From the NCBI GenBank assembly GCA_013396655.1, contig WBMV01000131.1:157447-221446 (forward strand): a stretch of DNA of 64,000 nucleotides, given 5' to 3'. This DNA comes from Campylorhamphus procurvoides (taxonomy: Eukaryota; Chordata; Aves; Passeriformes; Dendrocolaptidae). Within the stretch, counting starts at the first letter, position 1; every line of letters begins with the position of its first letter. This document shows, piece after piece, positions 1 through 15,929 of this stretch. Position numbers and translations under genes: made by a program. The notes beneath the pieces are model-generated. The model searched no databases and had not been told where the DNA came from. It saw nothing but the letters and a program-made list of their open reading frames with translations.

Positions 1-4682
<4,682 letters not shown>

Positions 4683-6870
4683 CCCTCTGCTGCTCAGGGT
4701 GCTGCTCTCCTGGCTCCTCCCTTTGTTTCCCCCCCTTGGAAAGGTTTGCCCTGGGCACTGACAGGACTGAGAGAACCCAACCTGCTCGTGGTTTGTTTTT
4801 TGTTTTTTCCCCCTCTCTCCCGGTGACTTTTCTAAATTTCAGCTCCTGAGACTGGTGGAATTTTATAATTTCATATCAGCTGATGAGGTATGCTTGCTTT
4901 TATATGCAGGACTTCTCCTCAAAGAGGAGACAGGCCTGGTTTTCTTTGTACTAATGGGAAAGGCTGTGAGATTAATACAGAGCATTAATTGTATCACTGT
5001 GTATGTAATGGATTCCTTTCAGCTTCTGGGGTGGGCTCTGGGACGAGCCAGCCCCGTTATCACAGTATATTGGAGCATTATAAAGAAAGGCAAAAAAACC
5101 CTTCTTGTTTTGTGTAGCTCTCCTAACACACTCTTTATTTTACTACAGAAATTATTTTAGAGGTTTTTTGTATAGACCTATTTAGTAGTCTGTTTCTAAA
5201 ATGAAATGTATTTCAATAATAAGCGGTGTAATTTTTTCAGTGTAGCTGGACCTATGTTGTATAATAGAGAAATTTTTATAATCATCCAAATGTGATTCTT
5301 AAAAAAGATGCTTATAGCCTCTAGAGTTAAAGTTATTCTTACAACCACACGACTTAAAGGTGCTTCAGAGAAGAAAGGAAACCAAGAGGTCTCTGGAAAG
5401 AATCAAAAATGATGTTGATTTCAGAACTTTACGTAATTTATTTTATTAGGGTTATTTTTTTGTTGTTGTTGGGGTTTTTTTTTAACCTTATTTCCCTTCT
5501 CATGGTTTCTCTTAAGCTGTTGGATGTTGGGATGCAATATTGCTGCTCCACAGGTTTCCTGTAGCTCAGTTGGAGGGAGGGATGAGATGGGTTGGAAAGG
5601 GGGATCCTGCAAATTTGGGAATGGAAAGTGAGGAAAAGGAGGGATGTGCCAGCAGGGAGGGAACCGAGTCTTGAACCAGCTGAGGAGCCTTTGCTGGGGG
5701 AGGGATGGATTGAGTGGCTTCCCATGGCCTGGTTTAAACTGGGGATTGTATCAAATGCTGCTCTTTGGGGGGTTGTGGAATTCCTGGGGCTGCCAGGAGA
5801 GGGGAAGGAGGTGGGATCATAAAGGTGGTGTTTGCCTGGACTGGGATGGATGGAGTTACAGAGCACTGAGTGTTCCACACCAGCTCCATCCCAGCACCAA
5901 AGCAGGATGAGTTCCCAGGCTCAGAGACTCAGTCTGGGCAAATCTGAGTGTGGGAAGGTGCCAGTGGGAGCTGAACCCTGATCATGGCACTGCTGGTGAT
6001 GCTGGGAGGGGAGCAGTGGGAAATGCAGGCTCAGGGCAGGGATGGGGGGGCTGCAGTGCCAGAGGGGTCTGGGGGAACCCGTGAGCAGCTGGTGTTTCTC
6101 CCCACCAGGACTCAGAGTAGCACATTCTGCAGTCCAGGGGTTTATTCCCCCCTCCAGGAGGACAGAGGCCCAAACAATGCACTGCAAGTCCTCTTTTCCT
6201 TGGAATTCCTCCTCCTGGTGCTGCTTTTCCCATGCAGTCCTACCAGGCTTCACATCCAGAGGTCCTCGTGGGCAGGAGGTGCAGCGTGTCCTGTTGGGGG
6301 GTGAATTTGGGCTTGTGCCTCGTGGGATGAATTCTTTTCCAGGACATTCTTCCTCAAGGGCTGTGCTGCAAACAGAGTCCTCTGTTGACAAACAGCTCCT
6401 TAATTGATGTTTTTTCACTGATGTTGGGTTTTCCATAACACAGGAAACTTCAGGAACCAGAAAGGGGCGATTTTGGCCCAACCAGCTGAGCTGAAAACCC
6501 CTCCCAGCATTTCTGAAAAAATAGGAAATAAAATGTTTTATAAAGTGTTTCCTCTCTAATATTTATACCCACCCCTCTGCCCTTGTAGAAGAAAAAGCCA
6601 ATTATGAGGATGAATTTGGAACTTCCACTGCTGATTCTGCCTGTTGTTTCCTGTGCCTGGTCTGCCCTGGGGGTTCTGTGCATTCCACCTCGTATTTGCA
6701 ACCTACATTTCTGTTGTGCCACTATTTTATGGTCAGGCCTGTTATGGAATGATTTTTAAATGCTAAAAACAAACAAAACCAACCAAAAAAAAACCCAACC
6801 AACTTGGTAAATCAATTGTATTCCAGTTTTGCAAAGTGATTTTCTTCTCAATAAATTTACAGTATTAGGC
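4683..6870 (+). other. ZNF652: Probable ZNF652 3' UTR with candidate poly(A) signals
   Basis: After the stop codon the base composition shifts from GC-rich coding to AT-rich, especially 4855-5450, as in a long vertebrate 3' UTR. The first canonical AATAAA recognised is at 6850-6855. Further copies are at 7603-7608 and 7837-7842, so the true end could be any of these. No open frame here looks like a gene. Confidence 0.55.
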
Positions 6871-7220
6871 TGCTATTCAGAATTCTAAAATCTGGGATGG
6901 TTTTTTCTATCCTTTCATTCATGGTAATGATATAACTTGTATTTTTTATTTTTTTTTCCTTCTGAGAATTATGAACTTCCTTTCTGTGGAAGAAGATTAA
7001 ACTTTCCAACCCTCTTCCCAGTCTTGGCATGATGTGACATCTCCAGGAGAGCTGGGATTGGGCAGGGTGGTCTCTTTTAAAGGACACATTTCAGCAGGAG
7101 AAGGAAAAGGGGTGTTGGAAAAGGCTGGAATTGTTCTTTGCTTTATTCCCCCTTCCCAGAGCTTGGGCAAGGCCAGGGAATGTGGGCAGGAATGGTTTTC
7201 CTCCTCTCTGCCCCTGGGAG

Positions 7221-7424
7221 GTTTGGGATCAGCTTGGGGGGATCCAGGGGCTGGATTTGTGTCCCTAAAATGCTCTTTTTGGGGAGAGCAAAGAGAAATC
7301 CCAGTGACTTTGGGAATGGGATGTTTGGGATCAGTTTTATGGGGTCCAGGGGCTGGATTTGTGTCCCTAAAATGCTCTTTTTGGGGAGAGCAAAGAGAAA
7401 TCCCAGTGATTTTGGGTTTGGGTT
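7221..7424 (+). repeat. Tandem duplication, two copies of a 102-bp unit
   Basis: Two near-identical units follow directly, both opening with gtttgggatca, at 7221 and 7323. Each contains the same ctggatttgtgtccctaaaa block and an aaagagaaatcccagtga block. Differences are few, so the duplication is fairly recent. Confidence 0.9.
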
Positions 7425-8091
7425 GGATATTTTGGGAAGTGGGAGGGAATACTTCCTAAAAATGATCCACCAGCCAAAGGCAAAGTTGGACTGGATTTTT
7501 AATATTGGATTTTTTAAGGGGAGGGAGGGATTTTAACAAAAAACACAAATATTTCCATTCCCTGCAGGAAGACAAGTCCATCTTAGGGTTACAGATGTCC
7601 CTAATAAATATTTTCATCCTGGCAGCAACAAGATGATTTTTCAGTTAATTTTTCCATCCACTTCATTTCAGGTAATTTTTGCTGTTATGATTCTGAATAA
7701 GAAATGAGAATTGCATTAATTTCAGTACTAATTTCTGCCTGATTTCACCTGTTCAGGAAAAATTTGTCCTGGATTGCAGGGGGAGCCCTCAGAAATAATC
7801 AGTGGGTTTTTATTTGGGCAGTGCTTTTTAAATTAAAATAAAGGTTGAAGAGAATTTACTGGGGGGGGGTGGGAGGTGGTATTTTAATTTTATTCCCAAT
7901 TTTTAAAATTGGCTGTTCACTGTGGTTTTATTTATATATATATAAATATAAATCCTCTTGTTTTCTTGATCTGCTGCTGCTTTTCCAGGTTGGAATCAGC
8001 AAATAACTTTGTCCCTGAGTTCTGCAGGGGGGTTGGAGATAGCCTGGAGATTCCAATGCCTCAGTCAGGGTGGGCATGGGAGGGGACAGAA
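7425..8091. other. Intergenic or distal ZNF652 3' UTR
   Basis: AT-rich DNA with short low-complexity runs, including a G9 run at about 7861 and a short TA-rich stretch near 7930-7950. It carries two late poly(A)-signal candidates and no recognisable gene. Confidence 0.5.
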
Positions 8092-8450
8092 GAAATAAGA
8101 GTAAGAATTGAATACAAAATAAGAGTAAGAAATAAGAATTGAATAAGAAGTAAGAGAATTGAACACGAAATAAGAGTAAGAATTGAATAAGAGTAAGAAT
8201 TGAATAAGAAAAGTCAGAATTGTGTAAGAAATAAGAGTAAGAATCACATAATAGTAATAATTGGATAAGAATTGAATAAGAAGAGTAAGAAATAAGAATT
8301 GAATAAGGAATAAATGTAAGAATTGAATAAGTAAAAATTGAATAAGAATTAAATAAGAGAATTGAATAAGAATTGGGTAAGAATTAAGAATAAGAAATAA
8401 GAATCATCATTAAGGATTAAAAAAGAATAAGAATCAAGTAAGAATTTGTA
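8092..8450. repeat. Degenerate AT-rich tandem repeat (AATAAGAATTG family)
   Basis: About 360 bp of irregular repeats of aataagaattg, aagagtaag and related variants with unit length around 10-12. The + strand is almost all A, G and T, with very few C. The frame is open on one strand only because of its composition, so no coding is inferred. Confidence 0.9.
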
Positions 8451-9280
8451 ACTCATGCTGCCTCCACACCCTCAGCCTCTTCCCCTTCTACTGCCCATTT
8501 CAAACCAACCAGAAAATTACAGAAAATTTTCCCCCAAAAGGAAAACCAGCTTTGATTGGAATATTCCAATAAAGGAGATCAGACTCTTTGAATGCAGAAA
8601 CTCCCCCTTGGGAAATCCCTCCTGTCCTGGTGTGTTCCCAAAGGTTCTGGGAGCCATCCCAGAATAATTCCCTGTCCAGGGCCTTGGGAAGTGGGGCTGG
8701 TGGTGATGGGAATGATTCCCCAGCCTTCCATGTCCAAGGAGCCCTGGGAATGTGGCAGAGCAGGGGGGTTTGTGCCCCTTCCCTTTAGGAATTGAATATT
8801 TAGGGATGTAAGAGCTGTTCATCCACAGGAAAATTCCCACCTGGCCTGAAAGGGAAAATTGAAGCTTTTTGTTACTACCAGAAAACAAGGGGATTTTAGG
8901 ACAATTGTGGGTTTGAATTTAACTCCCTTGGAGCAGGTTTTTTCCCTGATTCCATAATCCTGCTGTTCAGGGAAATCCAGAGATAATATCAGCTCGTCCC
9001 AGCAGATCACTTGAGTGCTTTAAACTAATTTTGTTAAGTATAACCTGTCCCAGCTCTTGGCTTTTCCCAGCCCGGGCTTTGCAATTGAATCCGTGTCCTT
9101 TCTGTGCAGGAGGGCCGGAGCTGCAGCAGATTTGGGGAGGCTGAGCCAGGAGGGGGCAGTGGAGCTCATCCCGCCGGGAAGGGAGCGAAGGAGCAGCAGC
9201 ATCGCGCTTGGAATCTGCCGGTGAAGTAACTCCCTGCGCTGGAAAACATTCCCAGCCCGCAGCTTGGGTCTAATTAATGG
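8451..9280. other. Intergenic stretch, nothing recognised
   Basis: Mixed-composition avian intergenic DNA. Short open frames have no domain pattern or splice context. Confidence 0.5.
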
Positions 9281-9283
9281 CTA

Positions 9284-9490
9284 ATTACAGAATCCCGGGA
9301 TGGGTTGGGTGGGAAAGGGATCTTAAAGATCATCTCTTTAAGTATTCCACCCCCTGCCATGGACAGAGACACTTCCCACCATCCCAGGTGCTCCAGCCTG
9401 GCCTTGGACACTCCCAGCTCCTCTGGGAAATCCATGCCCACCTTCCCAGGGAAGAATGTCCCCAGTCCTTGAGATTTCCATGTCCTTTCA
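9284..9490 (-). mobile_element. CR1 LINE 3' fragment, minus orientation
   Basis: Read on the minus strand it shows the CR1 end: a diverged aaggccaggctggagcacct block, a tggcagggggtggaa block, a diverged gatctttaagatccctttcc, and a terminal gggattctg. It is degraded at its internal end; CR1-like sequence may extend to about 9550. Confidence 0.75.
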
Positions 9491-9887
9491 GGTTGTATTT
9501 CCCCAAGGGTGTCACACTTGTGTCTCTCCACTGGCTGAGCTCATTCCTGGGTGGCTCAGGGACATGGGACACATCCCAGGACTTTGGTCCTGAGTTGTTT
9601 TCTCCATTTCTCAGCCCCTCGAGGCTGCAGAGAAGGGATTTGTCACCTTGGGGGCCCTGCAGGGGCTGCTGGGGGTGCTGGGGGGTCACTGGCAGCAGCA
9701 GGAGGGTGTTCAGGTGTCACCTCCCTGTGTCACAAGGCAGGAAGGGGATTTCCAGCTGGATGCAGATCCTGCTGGGAGGACACCTGGGAGGCTCCCACTG
9801 GATTTAATTCCATCTTGGTGCCTGTTTCCTGATTTCTGCATGTTTTATGGAGCAGAAATAACCAGTGAGAGGGCAGGGAGTGCCAGG

Positions 9888-10138
9888 GCAAGGGGGAATG
9901 GCTTCCCAGTGCCACAGGGCAGGGTTAGGTGGGATACTGGGGAGAAATTCCTCCCTGGGAGGGTGAGGAGAGGCTGGAATGGATTTCCCAGAGAAGCTGT
10001 GGCTGCCCCAGCCCTGGAAGTGTCCAAGGCCAGCTTGGATGGAGCTTGGAGCACCCTGGGCTGCTGGAAGGTGTCCTTGCCCATGTGGAACTGGATGATC
10101 TTTAAGGTTCTTCCAACCCAAACCATTCCATGATTGTG
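9888..10138 (+). mobile_element. CR1 LINE 3' fragment, plus orientation
   Basis: This is the clearest CR1 copy in the window. It runs from cagtgccacagggcagg through aatggatttcccagagaagc, a ccctggaagtgtccaaggcc block and a ctgctggaaggtgtcc block to gatgatctttaaggttcttc and ccattccatgattgtg. It lies 400 bp from an oppositely oriented copy, and its ccctggaagtgtccaagg core closely matches the copy at 2085-2375. Confidence 0.9.
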
Positions 10139-11100
10139 TATAAAACACTCTGGGCTCCCCCTGGGCGATGATTTCACTTCCTCCTTTGCCTTTTAGCATT
10201 AAATACAAACTGGATCCCTTGTCCACAGGAGAAATCTGGGGAGAACTCAGCTCCCAGCACAGGGCTGGTCCCTTTGCCCCGGGGGAGACTCACAGGAATA
10301 AGTGCCTGAGAATCTCATCCCCCGTGGTACAAGGAATAATGGAGTTTGATGTCTCCTTGGGTGTTAGTTCTCTTCTCCAGGGGTTTTCCCTGATATTGAC
10401 CATCTAAATAATATTATTCAGGCACCAAAACTGCTGTGATAAAACCCTGTTTGTGTGGAGGCAGGACATGAGTGGCTGCAACTGGAGATTCCTTATCCCC
10501 ATGCCTGGAAAACCATAGGGATCAGCTCCCCTTGGGAATAAGGGGAAGCTTCACTTTTATTCCCCCAAAATAGATCTTACAGACCAGGGAGGGGCAGAGC
10601 TGGGAGGTCTGACATGGATTGAGCTCCCGGGGGGCTGCTGAGCTGGTTTATCCCAACTTTGGGATTCCTGAGGCTGGAAAAGCAGCAAGGGAGGGACAGG
10701 CAGAGGCAGCGACGTGGCCACCGCGGCCTCGGTGATGCAACTCCTGGTGAAAACCCAGGACAAACTTGGACGGGGCCGTGGATCACGGGGATGTTCCACC
10801 CATTGTGGGCAACCCACGGGCTGGAAAGACCTTGTTGCCTTGGCTATTTATTCAGGGGCTGCCAGCACTGTCAGCCCAGGGCACTGTCCTCGCCTGCTCC
10901 CCGGGGTTCTCCGCAGTGGAAAATCACTGGGATGCAGCAGCATCCTGGGCTGGGGGGGTTCTGGAATGGTCCTTCCTGGGAAGGGGACTGAGGGTTTGCC
11001 CTTTGGAGTCTCCCACACGTCCCCACGTTGCTCCAAAGGGGGAAATTCCCGAGGGAACCGGGGCTGCCCCGCAGCAAAGTTAAAGAGCTCACATAATAAA
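10139..11100. other. Intergenic stretch rising in GC toward the CpG island
   Basis: No gene recognised. CpG frequency rises from about 10.7 kb onward. Confidence 0.5.
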
Positions 11101-11869
11101 TGCAATATTTCCCTGTCCCGGTGTCCCCAGCCCCTCTGCCCGGGCAAAGCTCGCTGGGGGAACAGGGCGCTGATGAGGAAGGTCCTGAGCTGGGTCTATG
11201 GAGCAGAATGTCCCCAAACCCGGGTCAATCCCGAGCCCCAGCACAACGTGGCACTCCGGGGGCACCGCGCCCAAACCCCAGCGCTGTGCCCTGCCCTTCC
11301 CCGCCGCCGATAATGACAGGGCGGCCCCAGGACCCAACCCAAACCCAAACCCATCTGTGCCCGCTCCCTCCCTCCCAGCCCGGCTGTGCCGCTGCTTTAT
11401 CGGCCGCGGGACGGCCCTGCGCTATTCGGGGCTGCGGGCACAGCCCTGGCGCGCCCACCCTGCAATTGGGGCTGCCCGAATTAGCCCCGGCGGCAGCGCG
11501 GGAGGTCCCGAACCCTCCCCCGCTCCGGGCGGCGTTTTGGGGACAATCCGTGCGCTTTTCGCCCCAAAGCCGCAATTCCTGCCCGGGCTCTGCGCGCTGC
11601 GTTGGGGGCAAACGCTTTGCCAAAGGGCCGCGCTGCACGCCAGGTAAAGGGGCTGTCCCTGAGGGGCTGTGCCTGAGGGGCCAGCGGGATCCGCTGGGGT
11701 TTGGGGCGGGTTTTTGGGGTGATTTCGGCCCCATTTGGCAACTTTCGGGGCGGCGCGGCGGGACCTGCGCGGTGCCCGCGCCCCCCGCCCGGTGGAAAAG
11801 GGGCGTGGCCCCAGTCGGGCCCGCCCCCTCGCGGCGCGGAGGCGGCGTTACCATTGGCTGCGCGCGCGG

Positions 11870-11877
11870 TGACGTCA
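11870..11877. promoter_or_regulatory. Palindromic cAMP response element TGACGTCA
   Basis: A full 8-bp consensus CRE lies in the CpG island, about 120 bp upstream of the proposed first-exon donor and 13 bp downstream of an inverted CCAAT box. This spacing is typical of a proximal promoter. Binding by CREB/ATF factors is inferred from the motif only. Confidence 0.6.
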
Positions 11878-11929
11878 GCGCACTGCGGCTGCTCCGCGCG
11901 GCCCCGCTGGCGTCGCCTTAAAGGGGCCG

Positions 11930-11993
11930 CGCTCGCGGCGGCAGCGGCGCCGCCACCGGGTCAGGCAGCGGCACCGGCAGCGCTCCCGGCCCG
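11930..11993 (+). other. PHOSPHO1: Candidate PHOSPHO1 noncoding exon 1
   Basis: The 3' boundary is a strong donor (ccg|gtaagg) at 11993/11994. The 5' boundary is a guess from the TATA-like element and CpG peak. It would splice to the acceptor at 15927-15929, where a short 5' UTR precedes the PHOSPHO1 ATG. RNA evidence is needed to confirm it. Confidence 0.45.
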
Positions 11994-14900
11994 GTAAGGA
12001 GGTGTCAGGGGCGGCCGCTGCCCGAGGGACCGGTCCCGGCCCGGGCGCCGGGTGTGGGAGCCGGTACCGGGCGTGCGGAGCCGGTGGGACCCCGCGGGGA
12101 GCGGGGCGGGTGGTGCCGGTACCGGAGGATATTGCCCGTGCCGGGGTGTATTGCCCGTACCGTGGATACTGCCGGTACCGGGAGATATTGTCGGTACCGG
12201 GGGATGCTGCCGATACCGGGGAATATTGCCCATACCGGGGGTGCTGCCAATACAGGGGAATATTGCCAATACAGGGGAATATTGCCGGTACCGGAGGTGC
12301 TGCCGGTACTGGGGGATATTGTCGGTACCGGGAATGCTGCCCGTACCGGGGATACTGCCGGTACCAGGGAATATTGCCGGTACCGGGAGTGTCGAGCCCG
12401 TAGAACCCCGCGGGGACCGGGGGATGCTGCTGGTACCGGGAGGGTATTGCCCATACCGGGGGATGCTGCACTTACCGGGCTGCTGCCGGTACCGGGGGAT
12501 GGTACCGGTACCGGAGGGTCCCCACCCGGTAAGACCCTGCGGAGATCCCGGTGCCTTCTGCCGGTACCGGGGGTGCTGATCCCACTTGATTCTCCCGGTA
12601 CCGGGGGATGTCAGCCCTGCGTGAGTCAGCCCCGTCCCGGCACCGGCACCGGGCTGGGTGTTGGATGCGGGGCGGGATCCCCCAGACCGATCCCGGCACC
12701 CGCCGCCCTCCAACGGCCGCGTTTTGGGGCCAAACCCGCCGGTTTGGGGGGCGTTGATTTAGTTCTGATTTTTGGGGGGTGGCCCCTCGGGCTGCGGTAA
12801 CGGCGCGGCTTTCCCGGCAGGAGAAATCAAACACGGGCGGGATGAGACGGGAACATCCCCGCGAATCGAGGGGACCGTGGAGGGACGGGGGGAAGGGTCT
12901 GTTTCCCGCTGCCATTCCCGGGAATTCGGGGGGAGCCGCAGGTGACCCCTCGGAGCGTGGCCAGGCTGGGACCCCCTGGGATTGCTCGCCCCTTCCCTCA
13001 TTCCCTCCCGTTGGAGGGGTGGGAGCAGCCCGGGGGGTGTTCCAGGAATGATGGACTCGTGTCCCGATCCCCACGAAGTGCCCGATGGTGCCGGAGAGGG
13101 AGGTTTTCCCCTTTTTGGCGTGCCGGGAATTGCGCCCTCGAGGTGGAATTGGCTCAAGGGCAGCGTTTGGGTTTGGGGTTCAAATTAAACCCCCCCGACC
13201 GTTTCTGACACCCCAAACCCATCGCTGGGGCTCAAAACGCCAACCCCGGGCAGAGGCTGAGCGTGCCCGGGGTGAAAACTGCCCATCCCGTCGGGAATGT
13301 GCCCCGGGATCCCAATTTGGGCGCCTCGGGGGCTCCTCTCCCCCCCTGGGAGGATTCGGATTCCCAGGCAGGAGCTCTGGGAATGCTGAGCCGCAGGGAA
13401 AAGGAGGGCAGGGAATGGGGCCGGCTCCAGCCTTTGCTCCCTCGGCCTTTTGGGGGCAGAGGGATCCCAGGGGTGGCTGGAGGGGAAGAAAACATCGAGA
13501 TTTTGGGGGTGAACCACACCGGGAAATTATTCCCAGCAGCTCAGCTTTCCCAGGAATGTTTTGACCCTCATCCCAAACTCGGTTTGTTTAACCCTTTATG
13601 CCTGACAGGATCAATATCTGATGTATTTTCTGCCCCAACACTCAGGCTGTGCTTTGTTGGGAAAGGTGGATGTTCCAGTTCACTTTTCTTTCCAAGGGAG
13701 CCCTTTATTTTATGGAATGTGGATGGACAAACTCCCAGGGGAGTCATCCCAGTGCAGAAATAGCTCTGCTGGGAGCAGGGACTCCTTCCTGCTGGGAGTT
13801 CACCTCTCCATCCCACACCCCCAGTGATGTGTCCCTGGGCACCCACAGCTCCTGCCTGGATTTAACAGGGATAATTTAGGTAACAGGGGAATTTAGGTCT
13901 GGGAGATTCCCTGGGTATTTTTTCCCCTCCTGTGGGAGCAGGATCAGGGTTGGAGGAGGGAACTCCAGACCCCACAGCTCAGCCTCTCCTTGGCTGGGCT
14001 GGTTTAGCACTGGATTATTGAGTCATTCCTGCACTGGAATCTCCCGTTTCTGCATCCCAAGGGGAAAGCAGCAGTTGACTTGGAGTTTTGCCCCCCAGCC
14101 CTCACAGGCCAGCAGTAGGAAATCCCATCCGGGCCCTTTATTCCCTAAATAACGCTGGCTCTGATTTTAATGCACATTTTGACACAATTAATCCCAGTTT
14201 TGGGGCCGCCTGGGAGCAGAAGCAGCTCCTGCAGCAGCATCACAGGGATGCTCCGATCTCCTGAGGGCGGATGGGGCTGGAATTGGCCCAGCTGACTTCA
14301 CAGATTATCCTTTTCCTTAGAAATTCCACAGAAAACAGCCCAGTAGGCTCCCTCCCACCTGGGCAGGGGGAGTTCAGAGTGGTGCCAGGGTGAGGATACT
14401 GGGACAGGGAGCCTCAGACTGCAACAGATTTTGTTTTCCAGCTCTTGGGAACAGCTGGATTTATCCCAGCTGGGGCTGCTGGTGCCCAGGGAGAGCCAGG
14501 GAATTGGTGGGAATTGCTGCAGGGAGCTCTGCTGAGGGTAAATGAGATCCCTGACATTCCCACCTCAGCTGTCAGAGGAGAGCTCAGCTTGAGCCAAAAG
14601 AGGCCAGAGTGGCTTTGTCCCAGCTCTTGGCTGGATTTTGATTCCCTAACAAATATCCAGGAGAGGTGGAAGGAGGGAAGGTGTCCTGGGAGCCCCAGCT
14701 GAGGGGACTGGATTGCACAGTCTGGGGCTGTGTTTGACCTCACCCGCCCCAAATCCAAGCTCTGAGCTCTCAGCTTTTTCCATTTCCCAAAATCCAAACC
14801 CTTTTTCAGGTTGCTTTTGCTCCCCATGTCCCTTACAGTCCCTGTCACAGTGTCCCCAGCATTCCCCAGCCATTCCAGGGCTCTCCCCCTGTGCACCAGT

Positions 14901-15929
14901 ACCACAAAGTCTCCTTAAAGCTTAGCCCCAAATTATTTTCTCCCTGGCAGCTCTTTAGAACACAGTGACTAAAATTACAATTCCTCTTTCATGTTTAATC
15001 CTTTTTTTTTTCTGTCTGTCTTGTTTTGGACCTGCAAAACCACAGTGGCTGACCCTACTCCCAGCCTGGCTGTGGCATTATTTGGCTTCAAACAATGTCT
15101 GTAAATAAACACCAAGTTCTGATGGATGTTCCTGCAAAGAAATAACCAGTGTTTGGTCCAAGGCGCCACAAAAAAGTGGCTTTTATGAGATTCCAAGCCA
15201 AGGGTTCATTTTGGGCACCCGTTTCCTTTTGCCAGCATTGAGGTGCAGCCGTGGTTTATTATTTCAGCAGAGTCATGAATCGTGTCTGTGCCCAAAATAG
15301 TTGGATGCTGGGCTTCAATCCAGCCCAATCCCCCACAAATCACCTTCAGCTGCAAAACTCTTCCGTTGTCGTGCTGATGACAAATCACTGGAATCTTCCC
15401 GGCCCCAGCTAAGCCGAGCTACTGGTGCCCAGTTAAAAAACATCCCGTGTTCCCAGCGTGTTGTCCCCGAATTTCCAGGCACGAGGCTGATTTTTGGAGC
15501 TTTTGGACCACAAGAGGTCGGCAGAATTCCGGCGATGGAAGCCGGGCTCTGCCTTGGCTGCGGGGCAAGTGCCTGGCACTGTCATTCCAGGGTAATTGCT
15601 CCGGCAGAAGAAACACCCCGAACTAATTACACTGGAAGAAAATCAGGGTAATTTGGGAGCGGGGCATGTGTTGCCGGGGTTTCTTGCTGCTCCACTGGCT
15701 GCCTTCACGTGCGCCCCGGGGGAATTAAGAGGGATCAGAGGCATTAAAGAGGCTCTGGCTGCTCTCCGGAGACTCCCTTAATTCCTCCGTCCTGGTACAA
15801 AAGGTCCTGAGCTCGGGGGTTCGCTGCAGGACGCAGAGCCAGGCTGTGCTGTGCTGGCTGCTGCCTGAAGGTGGCACCCCGGCAAAACCCAAATTATTAA
15901 CCAGACTCCCTGTTTTTCGTGGTTTGCAG
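11994..15929 (+). other. PHOSPHO1: Candidate PHOSPHO1 intron 1
   Basis: About 3.9 kb between the CpG-island donor and the acceptor ggtttgcag. Its first 600 bp is dominated by a GC-rich minisatellite. From 12.6 to 15.9 kb no exon, repeat family or RNA gene is recognised. Confidence 0.45.
12105..12615. repeat. GC-rich minisatellite with CCGGTACCGG core, unit 18-20 bp
   Basis: Roughly 20 or more degenerate units alternate between ggtaccgggggatgctgcc-like and ggtaccgggagatattgtc-like forms. The core GGTACC, often CCGGTACCGG, is palindromic and CpG-bearing. A variant (aatacaggggaatattgcc) is repeated near 12246-12284. The array starts about 110 bp after the candidate PHOSPHO1 donor. All frames are open on both strands because of the repeat, which does not imply coding. 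Confidence 0.92.

Larger units (their letters stand above)
11100..12100. promoter_or_regulatory. PHOSPHO1: CpG island, probable PHOSPHO1 promoter region
   Basis: About 1 kb of CpG-dense DNA with GC boxes (ggggcgtggcc near 11800, ccgccccctc near 11821), an inverted CCAAT box (ATTGG at 11853-11857) and a perfect palindromic CRE, TGACGTCA, at 11870-11877. A weak TATA-like cttaaag lies at about 11916. The + strand then gives a clean splice donor ccg|gtaagga at 11993/11994. The next recognisable + strand gene is PHOSPHO1, so the island is assigned to it; a separate noncoding transcript is possible. Confidence 0.65.

Noticed and set aside
9284..10138. The opposed CR1 pieces at 9.3 and 9.9 kb as one hairpin element
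   Set aside because: Each has its own 3' end, truncation point and divergence, so two independent insertions are simpler.
11961..12800. Long overlapping open frames on both strands across 12.0-12.8 kb
   Set aside because: They arise from the 18-20 bp minisatellite, whose units lack stop codons in several frames. There is no domain, no start context and no splice structure.
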